Shown one piece after another: positions 16,498-24,977 of a DNA stretch of 64,000 nt (the first letter of the stretch is position 1; every line of letters starts with the position of its first letter). A model generated the notes under the pieces. The model worked only from the letters and a program-made list of their open reading frames with translations. It searched no databases and had not been told where the DNA came from. The stretch covers positions 1,803,501-1,867,500 of the forward strand of contig NZ_CP032677.1 of the NCBI RefSeq assembly GCF_003627215.1, given 5' to 3'. Both the position numbers and the translations under genes were made by a program. The stretch comes from Pseudomonas sp. Leaf58. Its GTDB lineage: Bacteria; Pseudomonadota; Gammaproteobacteria; Pseudomonadales; Pseudomonadaceae.

Positions 16498-16548
16498 CCA
16501 ATCCATCATCGGTGCAACGCTGAAGCGGCGGGAGGGCTCAGGGCGCAT
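16498..16548 (-). other. dusA: dusA 5'-end fragment, presumed attachment site of the element
   Basis: On the minus strand an ATG at 16548 opens MRPEPSRRFSVAPMMDW, the N-terminus of tRNA-dihydrouridine synthase A. The homology stops abruptly after MMDW, where true DusA continues TDRHCR; here an unrelated short tail and a stop follow. The 5' end of dusA is an established insertion site of a family of integrases carried by prophages and islands. The fragment therefore marks the right boundary, with the prophage to the left and the former dusA upstream region to the right (16549 onward). The gap 16322-16497 holds only element-end sequence, with no gene seen. Confidence 0.75.
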
Positions 16549-16799
16549 GGTTGCTGGGTTAGAGCCTGATTTTGCAGTCATTTCGTTCAACGTGTTCTGT
16601 ACCGGTTTCGGGATTTTTGGGGCGTTTTTTACCGCGTGCATGGTGCTTTGTACCAAGCGAATCAGGGCGTGTACCGATTCCCAATGCAACGGTCAGTCCC
16701 CGCAAGAAGGCAGGCGGCACCATCAGCTGCGAAGCTCAGATCCGCATCAACCACGATAAGACGACAGTTTACCAAGAGAGCGCCTAGGTATCGAATAAA

Positions 16800-17005
16800 C
16801 GCGGATCGCACGGGCTTCATCGCGCAGATCAATCACCGCCTGTTGCTGCGGATCTCGGACAGTTGGTGATGCCCCGGCAGGGCGGTAAGCGCTTATCGGG
16901 CAAGTTACTCTAGGTCGATGCTCAGGGCTTCAAGCTCGGGCTCGATGGTGAGTACCTGGTGGAAGGCGTGGAGCAAGTGTTCAAGGCCAGCGGGTGGACG
17001 ACGGA
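16800..17005 (+). pseudogene. Internally deleted relic of a gpD tail gene
   Basis: Three stretches match the D gene at 9368-10411 in the right order with large deletions between. 16800-16860 encodes a version of ADRKDITALINDRLLLRISD, 16861-16912 of LVMPRQGGKSTSGKS, and 16918-17005 of NAQGFKVGLDGEYLVESVEQMF. Frames are broken and a TAG interrupts. It lies about 250 bases outside the dusA fragment, so it is not part of the present element. A small GC hairpin (GCCCGCC/GGCGGGC-like) at about 17017-17034 follows. 17035-17194 holds no gene. Confidence 0.8.
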
Positions 17006-17194
17006 GGCAAAAGAAAGCCCGCCGAAGCGGGCAAGGTCTATCACGTAGGGATGATTTCAGAGTGCCTGAGCGATTGTGAAAAATAGGTGAGTGAAACGTC
17101 TACAAAGTGTCACTCACGTTATCTAGATGTTACAGTTATCCACTACCGAAATTACACACCAGCCATCTGCGATCCGGCTGTAATTAAGTAATTA

Positions 17195-17620
17195 TCAATC
17201 CAGTGCATTATGCAGCACCTCATATATCACGCCTGTAGCAATTGTCACGAGCAGCAGGTCAGTACCGGCTTGTTGCCATTCATAGCCATCGTAATGTGGA
17301 AGACGTCCGATCAGTCGACTGTCGAGCTTCTTGGCGATGCCAGGAGGTAGAGGTTTGCCGCGTGCTAGATTTTTCTGAATACCGGGTGGCAGAGAGGAAC
17401 CTGGGCTCCAGTAATCGCGGTTGTTGCTGAGGATAACTTGCACCCCGCCTAAGTCGATGGAGGGCCCTCCGTGCCAAGCGTCGCTCTTGTCTAGACCCCT
17501 CTGGTTGCCGTGTTGATCATCTTTTTCATGTCCTTTTCCCTTCCCCGGGTCTGCCAGTAACATAGGGCTTACCCCCATTATCAGCGAGAGCGCTACGGCG
17601 ACACGTATCTTCATATCCAT
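17195..17620 (-). CDS. Secreted CigR/RcnB-like protein
   Basis: The 141-residue product starts MDMKIRVAVALS at an ATG with an AGGA site eight bases upstream. It has a signal peptide cleaved near LLADPG, a basic His/Lys/Gly-rich linker (KGKGHEKDDQHGNQRG), and a C-terminal LPPGIQKNLARGKPLPPGIAKKL repeat leading to a hydrophobic end (LLLVTIATGVIYEVL). This pattern is that of the RcnB/CigR family of periplasmic or membrane-associated proteins; CigR is described as an anti-virulence regulator in Salmonella. It is divergent from the Gly-rich secreted protein gene. Confidence 0.7.
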   Translation of the reverse strand: MDMKIRVAVALSLIMGVSPMLLADPGKGKGHEKDDQHGNQRGLDKSDAWHGGPSIDLGGVQVILSNNRDYWSPGSSLPPGIQKNLARGKPLPPGIAKKLDSRLIGRLPHYDGYEWQQAGTDLLLVTIATGVIYEVLHNALD

Positions 17621-17797
17621 GAGAGCATTCCTTGACAATTCCCCGTCAACAGCATAGCCATTCTATTATCGAGGGCAATTGATACTAGCGGAGCAAAAGA
17701 AGCGTTAGCATTCTGTCGGGATGCGAGAACTTAAGTGCCTGCGTTAGGTCGAAGCTCCAGTTTAGCTACCCCCTCGCGCCTCTGGAGGCGAATAGAA

Positions 17798-18250
17798 ATG
17801 AGAAAACCCGTGGTTGCTGTGTTTGCTTGTGCTTTGGCACTCGGGATGACGGCATTTTTGCCTGCCGATATCTCCCCTATTAGTTCCGCCTATGCCAAAG
17901 GTGGTGGTGGTGGTGGTGGTGGTGGTGGTGGCGGTCATGGTGGTAGTGGCAACGGCGGCGGACATGGAGGTGGGCATGCAGGTGGCATGGGAGGATATAG
18001 CGGAAATGGTAAGGGCTTTGGGAGTGATCACGCTGGAAAGGCGACACGCGATCATGGGGTAAGCGGCAATCATTACGGAAGTTCGCGCAACAGCGACAAC
18101 GGTCATGGAACCACCACCTCGGGTGTCGCTCACTCCAAGGACACTCGCGGGTTGGCCAAATCCACGGCCATCTCTCGAACCACTCCAGGCGACCATAATT
18201 CCAAAGGTCTCAGCAACGCTGTTGGGTCTTCGTCAAAAAATGATCGATGA
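17798..18250 (+). CDS. Secreted Gly/His-rich low-complexity protein
   Basis: This 150-residue protein starts MRKPVVAVFACALALGM, preceded by a TGGAGG site further upstream than usual (about 19 bases). A signal peptide probably ends at SAYA. The mature part opens with about 12 consecutive Gly codons, mostly GGT, then GGHGGG-type repeats and a Ser/Asn/His-rich tail. No fold or catalytic motif is visible. Function unknown; metal binding via His is only a guess. A strong terminator follows at 18291. Confidence 0.6.
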   Translation: MRKPVVAVFACALALGMTAFLPADISPISSAYAKGGGGGGGGGGGGHGGSGNGGGHGGGHAGGMGGYSGNGKGFGSDHAGKATRDHGVSGNHYGSSRNSDNGHGTTTSGVAHSKDTRGLAKSTAISRTTPGDHNSKGLSNAVGSSSKNDR

Positions 18251-18290
18251 TTTGACAGCTTCTATGCGGTACCGACCTTAGCGTGCACGA

Positions 18291-18316
18291 AAGCCCAGCC
18301 TATGCTGGGCTTTTTT
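18291..18316 (+). terminator. Terminator after the Gly-rich protein gene
   Basis: AAGCCCAGC and GCTGGGCTT flank a four-base loop and run into TTTTTT, 40 bases after the stop. Confidence 0.85.
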
Positions 18317-18442
18317 GTGCCCGCGATGGCACGGAGCAAGCTACGCCACAAGGAATACTCGGGGCGACAACGGCGGCAAGCCTCGGGCCGCCTGGTTGCA
18401 CGAAAGCCTACCCCTTGGTTAATGCCGGTCAGTTAAACAAAC

Positions 18443-18463
18443 TGGGGCTGCAAAGCAGCCCCA
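18443..18463. repeat. GC hairpin
   Basis: TGGGGCTG and CAGCCCCA with a five-base loop form a stem like the one after spuC at 30350. The flanking 18317-18607 carries no gene I can support. Confidence 0.6.
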
Positions 18464-18607
18464 ATTAGGGTGGAGATAGTTGGCATTGATGCCGGGGCTG
18501 ATGGCGACGCTGGAAATGGATGCGCCAGGTTGCAGGCATTCCTGAACGACCTGGGCTTTGAACGGTTTCGGATAAGAACTTCGTTGGCGCATGGAAATCC
18601 TGGCGAT

Positions 18608-18653
18608 AAGGGCGATTGCGTCCGCTTAAAAATACGCGGACGCCATCGCCCTT
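18608..18653. repeat. 18-base near-perfect inverted repeat
   Basis: The arms 18608-18625 and 18636-18653 are AAGGGCGATTGCGTCCGC and its complement with one mismatch, around a ten-base AT-rich loop. No T-run follows. It lies immediately before the second gpD relic. Confidence 0.85.
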
Positions 18654-18688
18654 AAAGCTGGGGTTGGAAGGCGATTTCGCCGGACGCT

Positions 18689-18830
18689 TACCGGGCTCGA
18701 TGATGAGTACCTGGTGGAAAGCGTAGAGCAAGTGTTCACGGCCGGCGGGTGGACGACGGCCTTGGAGTGCAACGGCGGCAAGAAGGGCAAGGCCGAGGCC
18801 TCTGGCAAGAAAAAGAAAGACATCAAGCGT
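18689..18830 (+). pseudogene. 3'-end relic of a second gpD gene
   Basis: This stretch matches the last 140 bases of the D gene (about 10252-10398), including the codons for DGEYLVESVEQ, VECNGGKKGKAKASGKKKKD and the basic tail. It has a few substitutions and a stop after the equivalent of YLVESV. It is distinct from the 16.8-kb relic because it keeps the basic tail that the other lacks. Confidence 0.85.
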
Positions 18831-19036
18831 TTTTTTAGAGTTTTTGCTTGAAAGGCTTTGGAAGTAGCCTAATGTGAAAATTCTGTTGAGTAACGTTGCG
18901 TCTCGTTTCTACTAGGCAGTGCTCGCCGGAGCTCTCTGAAATCGCTAGCGCGGTGTAAGTGCCTAATTTCATGTGATTTTTCATTTGCTGGCAGTTGCCT
19001 CTTTGGTACGGCGCATCACTTGAAAGGGAGTTTGTC

Positions 19037-21062
19037 ATGCGATTGATTGCCAAACCGAATACGCCTCATGAAAAGTCTGAAACGCCATCGTCACTATGGA
19101 AATTGGGTTCTTCCTTTCTGTTGGCGAGTGCTATCGCGCTCACCACCCAGGCATGGGCCGAAGAACCTCCGAAACCCGCCACAGATGCCACCAAAGCTGC
19201 AAATGACGCGCTTCTAAAAGAGCTCCCCTTTAACGATAAAACCTCTTTCGAACTGGCTCATAAAGGCTTCGTTGCTCCGCTTCCTACCGAGCCGATCAAA
19301 GGCCCTAGCGGTAACATGATTTGGGACCCGAATAAGTACAACTTCATCAAAGAAGGTCAAGCTGCACCTGCGTCCACCAACCCGAGCCTTTGGCGACAGT
19401 CGCAGCTTATCAACATATCCGGTCTTTTCGAGGTAACCGACGGTATTTACCAAGTGCGTAACTACGACCTATCCAACATGACCATCGTGGAAGGCAAAGA
19501 AGGTATCACCATTTTCGATCCGCTGATTTCCCGTGAAACCGCCAAGGCTGCGCTTGACCTCTATTACAAGCATCGGCCCAAGAAGCCGGTTGTGGCGGTG
19601 ATTTACACTCACAGTCACGTTGACCACTACGGCGGGGTTCGCGGCGTGATCAACGAAGAGGACGTCAAGGCCGGCAAGGTCAAGGTGTACGCCACCTAAG
19701 GGCTTCCTTGAACATGCGGTTGCCGAAAACGTAATGGCCGGTACTGCCATGAGTCGCCGGGCCAGCTACATGTATGGCAACCTGCTGCCGCCCAACGAGA
19801 CTGGCCAGCTAGGCGCGGGGTTAGGGACCACCACTTCGGCCGGCACTGTGACGCTTATCCCGCCAACTGACATCATTGAGAAAACCGGCGAAAAGCGCAC
19901 CATTGATGGTCTGACCTATGAGTTCTTATATGCGCCTGGTAGTGAAGCACCCGCTGAAATGCTCTATTACATTCACGAAAAGAAAGCGCTTAACACTGCC
20001 GAAGATTCCACCCACACGCTACACAACACTTATTCGCTTCGGGGCGCAAAAATCCGCGAGCCATTGCCTTGGTCCAAGTACCTCAATGAAGCTTTGAAAA
20101 TGTGGGGTAATGACGTCCAAGTGATGTACGCCATGCACCACTGGCCGGTTTGGGGCAACAAAGAGGTGCGCGACCAGTTGTCCTCGCAGCGTGACATGTA
20201 CCGCTACATCAATGACGAAACCCTGCGCCTGGCGAACAAGGGTTACACCATGACCGAGATCGCTGAGCAGGTTAAATTACCCAGTGGTATCGCCAATCGA
20301 TTCTCTAACCGTGGCTACTACGGTTCGCTTAACCACAACGTCAAAGCCACGTATGTCCTCTATCTCGGTTGGTTCATCGGTAACCCCGCCACCCTTTGGG
20401 AGTTACCACCGGACGAACAAGCCAAACGCTACGTCGACATGATGGGCGGCTCTGAGGCAGTCCTGAAAAAAGCCAAGGAGTACTACGACAAGGGCGACTT
20501 CCGCTGGGTGGCCGAAGTGGTCAACCACGTGGTATTCGCTGAGCCAAACAACCAGGCCGCGAAAAACATGCAGGCCGATGCCCTGGAACAGCTCGGCTAC
20601 CAAGCTGAAAGCGGGCCGTGGCGCAACTTCTACCTGACCGGAGCCAAGGAGCTGCGCGAAGGCGTCAAGCAGTTGCCAACGCCGGATACCGCTAGTCCGG
20701 ACACCGTCAAGGCCATGGATCTTGACCTGTTCTTCGACTACCTGGCCATGCGCTTGAAAGGGCCTGAGGTGGCTGAAAAGCACATAACGCTTAACCTTGA
20801 CTTCACCGATCTTAAGCAGCAGTACACCCTTGAAATGGTCAACGGCGTGCTCAATCACACTGAAGGCATGCAGGCCAAAAACGCGGATGCCACCATTTCC
20901 TTAACCCGTGACACCTTGAACAAGCTGATGCTCAAAGAAACCACGCTCAAGGATGCAACCACTGCTGGCTCAATCAAGATTGAGGGGACTGAAGGCAAGC
21001 TCGAAGAGCTGATGAGTTACATGGACAACTTCGAGTTCTGGTTCCCGATCGTCACACCTTGA
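19037..21062 (+). pseudogene. SdsA-type alkylsulfatase gene broken by a one-base insertion
   Basis: An ATG at 19037 (AAGGGAG site) starts a secreted protein with a signal peptide ending TQAWA. The metallo-beta-lactamase motif THSHVDHYGG follows near residue 195, typical of Zn-dependent class III alkylsulfatases (SdsA1 family). The frame stops at TAA 19697-19699. The frame displaced by one base resumes at once with PKGFLEHAVAENVMAGTAMSRR and runs to 21062 through the dimerisation domain and the C-terminal SCP2-like domain (ITLNLDFTDLKQQYTLEMVNGVL). Removing one base within 19691-19694 restores a full-length protein of about 675 residues. As written the enzyme is not made; a sequencing error cannot be excluded. 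Confidence 0.85.
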
Positions 21063-21179
21063 TGGTTCAAGATCGCTAGCGGGTGCAGACAAGGCTCTCG
21101 ATTCAGTCGAGACCTTGTCGCGCTCAATGATTAAAGGCGCTGGCAAACCTTGCAGCCCCCAAAGTCGGAGTGAGCCATC

Positions 21180-22496
21180 ATGAAAAGCTATCGAGCCGGT
21201 TATGCGCTCATTGCGCCTGTACGCGTAATGAGCCTGCCGGTACTCGCGCTCGCCACAGCGATTCATACCAGCCCCATCTGGGCGGGCGGGATCCTGATTT
21301 ATGAAGCAGGACAGGAAGGGAATGGCCTGGCAAACGCAGGTTCCGCCGCTTTGGCCAATGATCCGAGTGTACTCATGAGCAACCCAGCGGGTATCACTCA
21401 GCTCAAGGGCATACAGATCAGCGCCAATGCTCAGGTGATTCTTGGCAATCTGCGTTTCTCCCGAGACAGCAACAATCAGTTTGGCGGCAACGAGGGAGGC
21501 AATTCGCTGGAATATCTGCCAGGGGCCAGTCTGTTCATCAGCCATCAAATCGACGAGCGCTCTACCGTCGGATTCGGCATGTACGGTAACTTCGGTCTGG
21601 CATTGGATTATGACGATGACTGGGCGGGCCGCTACTTTACGCAAGAGGCTGCGATCATTGGCGTTTCGCTGCAACCCACCTGGGCTTACAAGTTTACCGA
21701 TGATCTGTCGATCGGCATCGGCCCACGTATCATGGTCGGTTACTACCGCACCGAGATGGCCATCAACAACAATCTGTTGGGGCTGGCCGACCGCCCGGAT
21801 GGCCAACTGGAATACAAGGACACCGATGTCGGCGTGGGCGTGAATCTGGGGGGGCTTTACCAAGTGAATCCGCGCACCCGCCTCGGCCTTGCGTACACCA
21901 GCAAGGTCAAACTCGAGTTCGATGATAACCCCCACCTGAGCGACATCAACAACCCGCTGCTCAATGCTGCATTGCGCCGCTTGGAAGTCGACGCTCTGGA
22001 GCTCGACTTGAACGTTCCGCAGACCGTGACAGCCAGCATTGCGCATGAGCTTGATGGGCAGTGGACGCTGTTGGGCAGCCTCGGGTGGCAGGACTGGAGC
22101 GAATTCGGTGATGTTGGCGTAGATGTCGATGCCAACGGTGGCGGCACAAGTCGGACTGTTGATCGCAAATACAAAGATACCTGGCATGCCTCGATTGGTG
22201 CGATGTACCAAGCTACCCCTCAATGGCGGTACAGCGTCGGGCTGGGATACGACAGTTCGGCGGTGGATGACGAAGACCGCACCGTGGACAACCCGATGGG
22301 TGAGGCGTGGCGATTAGCTGCGGGTATCAACTACGCGGTGGATGAAGGGCTGGACCTACACCTTGCCTACACCCTGGTGTGGTTGGGGGATATGGATGTC
22401 GATCAGACCAAGAGCCGTTCAGGCACCACATTGTCAGGCAGCTATGACAGCAGCGCATTGCACATCATCGGCGGGGGCGCGACCTGGCGCTTCTAA
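21180..22496 (+). CDS. OmpP1/FadL-family outer-membrane transporter
   Basis: The 438-residue product has an N-terminal signal region and then the diagnostic FadL start GILIYEAGQEGNGLANAGSAALANDPS with the NPAG motif (LMSNPAGI) that forms the N-terminal hatch. The rest is alternating beta strands ending in the aromatic C-terminus GGGATWRF recognised by the BAM machinery. FadL/TodX proteins carry long-chain fatty acids or other hydrophobic compounds across the outer membrane. It lies 117 bases after the broken alkylsulfatase, suggesting an original role in surfactant or alkyl-sulfate/fatty-alcohol uptake. Confidence 0.88.
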   Translation: MKSYRAGYALIAPVRVMSLPVLALATAIHTSPIWAGGILIYEAGQEGNGLANAGSAALANDPSVLMSNPAGITQLKGIQISANAQVILGNLRFSRDSNNQFGGNEGGNSLEYLPGASLFISHQIDERSTVGFGMYGNFGLALDYDDDWAGRYFTQEAAIIGVSLQPTWAYKFTDDLSIGIGPRIMVGYYRTEMAINNNLLGLADRPDGQLEYKDTDVGVGVNLGGLYQVNPRTRLGLAYTSKVKLEFDDNPHLSDINNPLLNAALRRLEVDALELDLNVPQTVTASIAHELDGQWTLLGSLGWQDWSEFGDVGVDVDANGGGTSRTVDRKYKDTWHASIGAMYQATPQWRYSVGLGYDSSAVDDEDRTVDNPMGEAWRLAAGINYAVDEGLDLHLAYTLVWLGDMDVDQTKSRSGTTLSGSYDSSALHIIGGGATWRF

Positions 22497-22536
22497 ATGA
22501 CGCGACTCATTGCTAACGTAAGGAAGGAGATCCGGC

Positions 22537-22791
22537 CTGAAAACCAGGGTATTGGCCGCAAGTCTATGTTTCCCCACGCTCATGCTGCATGGCTGCGCCA
22601 GCAAGTATGTGGAAGCCGATCAATATTCGGGGTTCCTCAAGGATTACAGTATCTTGAAGGCGGACAAGTCGCCCTCGGGTGCGGTAGTCATGCGCTGGAT
22701 CAAACCAGGCTTAGAGGTCAAACGTTACACCAGAGTGTATCTGGAACCCAGCCCACACTCGCTTGTGCAGTCTGAAGCCATCCCTACGTGA
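22537..22791 (+). pseudogene. Truncated DUF3313 lipoprotein
   Basis: A CTG (an ATG in relatives is likely) after a GGAGATCC site opens a lipoprotein signal with the lipobox LHGC at about residue 20, then KYVEADQYSGFLKDYS and MRWIKPGLEVKRYTRVYLEP, the N-terminus of DUF3313 proteins. These are normally about 220 residues long, but here the frame changes and ends after 84. Start mutation plus truncation suggest a dead gene. It belongs with the FadL-like porin 40 bases upstream. Confidence 0.65.
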
Positions 22792-22799
22792 TAGACCTT

Positions 22800-22823
22800 G
22801 CCCGCCTCGGTGGGCTTTCTTTT
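22800..22823 (+). terminator. Terminator used as group II intron insertion site
   Basis: GCCCGCC and GGTGGGC form a stem followed by TTTCTTTT. The group II intron-like sequence begins two bases later. Confidence 0.65.
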
Positions 22824-22824
22824 G

Positions 22825-22950
22825 GTGCGCCAGGCATGGCGCGTTGCACGCAAGCGCAAGCGCAACCAGCTTGGCTGTGGTGGCCTCGCTGGTGACTTGG
22901 AGGTGAAAGTCCTCTACACACCCGGCAAGGGGAAGTGTTAGCCAGAGAAT
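22825..22950 (+). mobile_element. 5' fragment of a group II intron
   Basis: The sequence starts with GTGCGCC, the GUGYG-type 5' end of group II introns, and continues with a CAGGCATGGCGC hairpin and a GGAGGTGAAAGTCCTC block typical of domain I in bacterial introns. No reverse transcriptase frame follows; the match fades by about 22950, shortly before the end of the PHA synthase gene. Insertion right after a terminator hairpin is the habit of bacterial class C introns. Only domain I remains, so it is immobile and unspliceable by itself. Confidence 0.55.
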
Positions 22951-22973
22951 GCGTTTAATCCAAACGGCCAGCC

Positions 22974-24767
22974 TTAACGCTCCATGACATAGGTACCAGG
23001 CGCAGGGCAGAGGGGCGGATACTTGCGCGAGCCGAGTTTCTTCGGCGCCGCCCGGCTGTCACCCGAGCGCTGGCCGATCCAATCGCGCCAATGCGGCCAC
23101 CAGCTGCCTTGCTGGCGCTCGCCAGCGGTCTGCAGCCAGGCCTCGGGGGTCTCGGTCGCGGCGGGCGCCGCGTAGTAGAACGACTTTGGGTTGCCTGGTG
23201 GGTTCACCAGGCTCTGCAAGTGACCTGCATTGGACAGCACGTAGGTGGTGTCCTCGCCAAACAGCCGCGCGGTGCTGTAGCAGCCCTGCCAAGGGGTGAT
23301 GTGGTCGGTGGTGCCGCCAATCACATAGGCGCCCACCTTCACCTGAGTCATGTCGATCGACTCGCCAGCAATCTCCAGGGCGCCCGGGTTGCTGTAGGGG
23401 TTTTGCTGGATCAGGTCGAGGTAGTCGGCGTGCAGTTGCGCCGGTAGCCGGGTGGTGTCGTTGTTCCAGGCCAGGATGTCGAAAGCCGGCGGTTTGTTGC
23501 CCAGCAGGTAGTTGTTTACCCAGTAGCTCCAAATCAGGTCGTTTGGGCGCATCCAGGCGAACATGCGGCCCATGCCCTGGCCGCTGAGCACGCCTTTGCG
23601 CCGCGAACTGGCCTTGGCCGCGCGCAGGGCGGCGGGGGTGTTGAACAGCCCCAAGGTGGTGTCGTCCAGCGCCGAGGGCATGTCGAGCACGCACACGGCC
23701 CAGCTGGTATTGGCTACCTTGTGGCCTTCGCCACGGGCCGCCAGCCAGCCCAGGTAGGCGGCCAGGGTGATGCCGCCCGAGCAGGAGCCCCCCATGTTCA
23801 CATCCGGGCTACCGGTGATTCTGCGCGCCACCTCCACTGCTTGGTCCAGGCACAGCGCGTAATCGGACAAGCCCCAGTCGCGATGCTCGCGGGTGGGGTT
23901 GCGCCAACTGATGACGAACAGGCTTACGCCGCTGTCCTGAATCCACTGGATCAGGCTTTTTTCCGGCGACAGGTCGATGGCGTAGTACTTGTTGATTTGC
24001 GGCGGCGACATCACCAAAGGCCGGGTATAGACCTGTTCGGTAGTGGCGGCGAACTGCAGCAGCTCGAACATGTCGTTGCGAAACACCACTTCGCCCTTGG
24101 CCGTGGCGATGTTTTCCCCCACCTTGAACGGCGCGCTGTCGACCTGCCTCGGCAGGCCGCGGTTGCTCAGCAGGTCTTGGCCGAATTGGCGGATACCCCG
24201 GGCCAGGCTCATGCCGCCAGTGTCCACCAGCTTGCGCAGTGCTGCCGGGTTGGTCAGCGGTGAATTGCTCGGTGCCAGGGCGTCGGCCAGCAGTGCGGCT
24301 ATGAACCGGGCGCGGCTTTTTTCCAGCGGGGCAAGGTCGGTGGACTCGATAAAGCGGGTCAGCTCACTTTGCCCGGCCAGGTAGCTCTGCAGCAGTGCGC
24401 GCAGGAAGGCGTTGGATTGCCAGGCGGGGTCGGCGAAGCGTTTGTCTTTTGGGTCTGGGGTGATGCCGGAGTGGCCAGCGACAATGCCGCGCAGCGATTT
24501 CAGGTAGCCACCCGCATGCGCGCCAGCCTTGAGGGGCGACGTGCCCACGGCCTTGAACAGGCAGCCGGCCCAATTGGCCAGGTCGGCCGGGCGCATGCTG
24601 ACCAGCGGATTGCCCGCCAGGGGCGGGTTGGCAGTGCTGCCGATCAGCGCTTCGAGCGGAGTGTCGTCCGGCACCTCGACCGGCTTGCGCGCACGACGCT
24701 TTCGGCCGGTTGCGGGTGGGCGCTGGGTGTGGGGGGCGGTGTCGCTGGTTCGGGTGGCTCTGCTCAT
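22974..24767 (-). CDS. Orphan polyhydroxyalkanoate synthase-like protein
   Basis: The 597-residue protein starts MSRATRTSD; an upstream in-frame start 69 bases earlier is less likely. It is PhaC-like: a PhaC N-terminal domain at about 60-230, then the alpha/beta hydrolase core with the lipase-like box GGSCSGG, whose Cys is near residue 329, and the later Asp (GGTTDHITPW) and His (NAGHLQS) of the triad. PHA synthases polymerise 3-hydroxyacyl-CoA into storage granules. The N-terminal 40 residues are basic and low-complexity. No phaZ, phaD or phasin is adjacent, so it is separate from the main pha locus. Function as a true polymerase is unproven. Confidence 0.75.
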   Translation of the reverse strand: MSRATRTSDTAPHTQRPPATGRKRRARKPVEVPDDTPLEALIGSTANPPLAGNPLVSMRPADLANWAGCLFKAVGTSPLKAGAHAGGYLKSLRGIVAGHSGITPDPKDKRFADPAWQSNAFLRALLQSYLAGQSELTRFIESTDLAPLEKSRARFIAALLADALAPSNSPLTNPAALRKLVDTGGMSLARGIRQFGQDLLSNRGLPRQVDSAPFKVGENIATAKGEVVFRNDMFELLQFAATTEQVYTRPLVMSPPQINKYYAIDLSPEKSLIQWIQDSGVSLFVISWRNPTREHRDWGLSDYALCLDQAVEVARRITGSPDVNMGGSCSGGITLAAYLGWLAARGEGHKVANTSWAVCVLDMPSALDDTTLGLFNTPAALRAAKASSRRKGVLSGQGMGRMFAWMRPNDLIWSYWVNNYLLGNKPPAFDILAWNNDTTRLPAQLHADYLDLIQQNPYSNPGALEIAGESIDMTQVKVGAYVIGGTTDHITPWQGCYSTARLFGEDTTYVLSNAGHLQSLVNPPGNPKSFYYAAPAATETPEAWLQTAGERQQGSWWPHWRDWIGQRSGDSRAAPKKLGSRKYPPLCPAPGTYVMER

Positions 24768-24977
24768 GGCTGCTCTCGTGATTCCGGGCACGGTTTTGTT
24801 GTGCACCGACTCTAAGGCAGCAGTGGCTGTGGCCACTTCTCATCGCACGTCAGCCAATTTTCATTTCATGACGAGATGCCAGCGAATCGCGCACTCATGG
24901 AGTGCGCGGGCAATCCGCTAGCCACCCACCTTGTTGGTGATCGGCGTGGTGGGCGACACGCTGCACAGCGACTGAAC

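Noticed and set aside
16465..16689. A 74-codon minus-strand gene around the dusA fragment
   Set aside because: Only the 17 codons from 16548 match DusA. The upstream part is dusA leader sequence and the last few codons are element sequence.
17900..17935. GGT triplet run as a contingency (phase-variation) locus
   Set aside because: The unit is three bases, so slippage would only change the number of Gly residues and would not switch the gene on or off.
20970..22223. A 417-codon minus-strand frame across the FadL-like gene
   Set aside because: The FadL product on the + strand has a signal peptide, NPAG motif and C-terminal aromatic residue; the antisense frame has no features.
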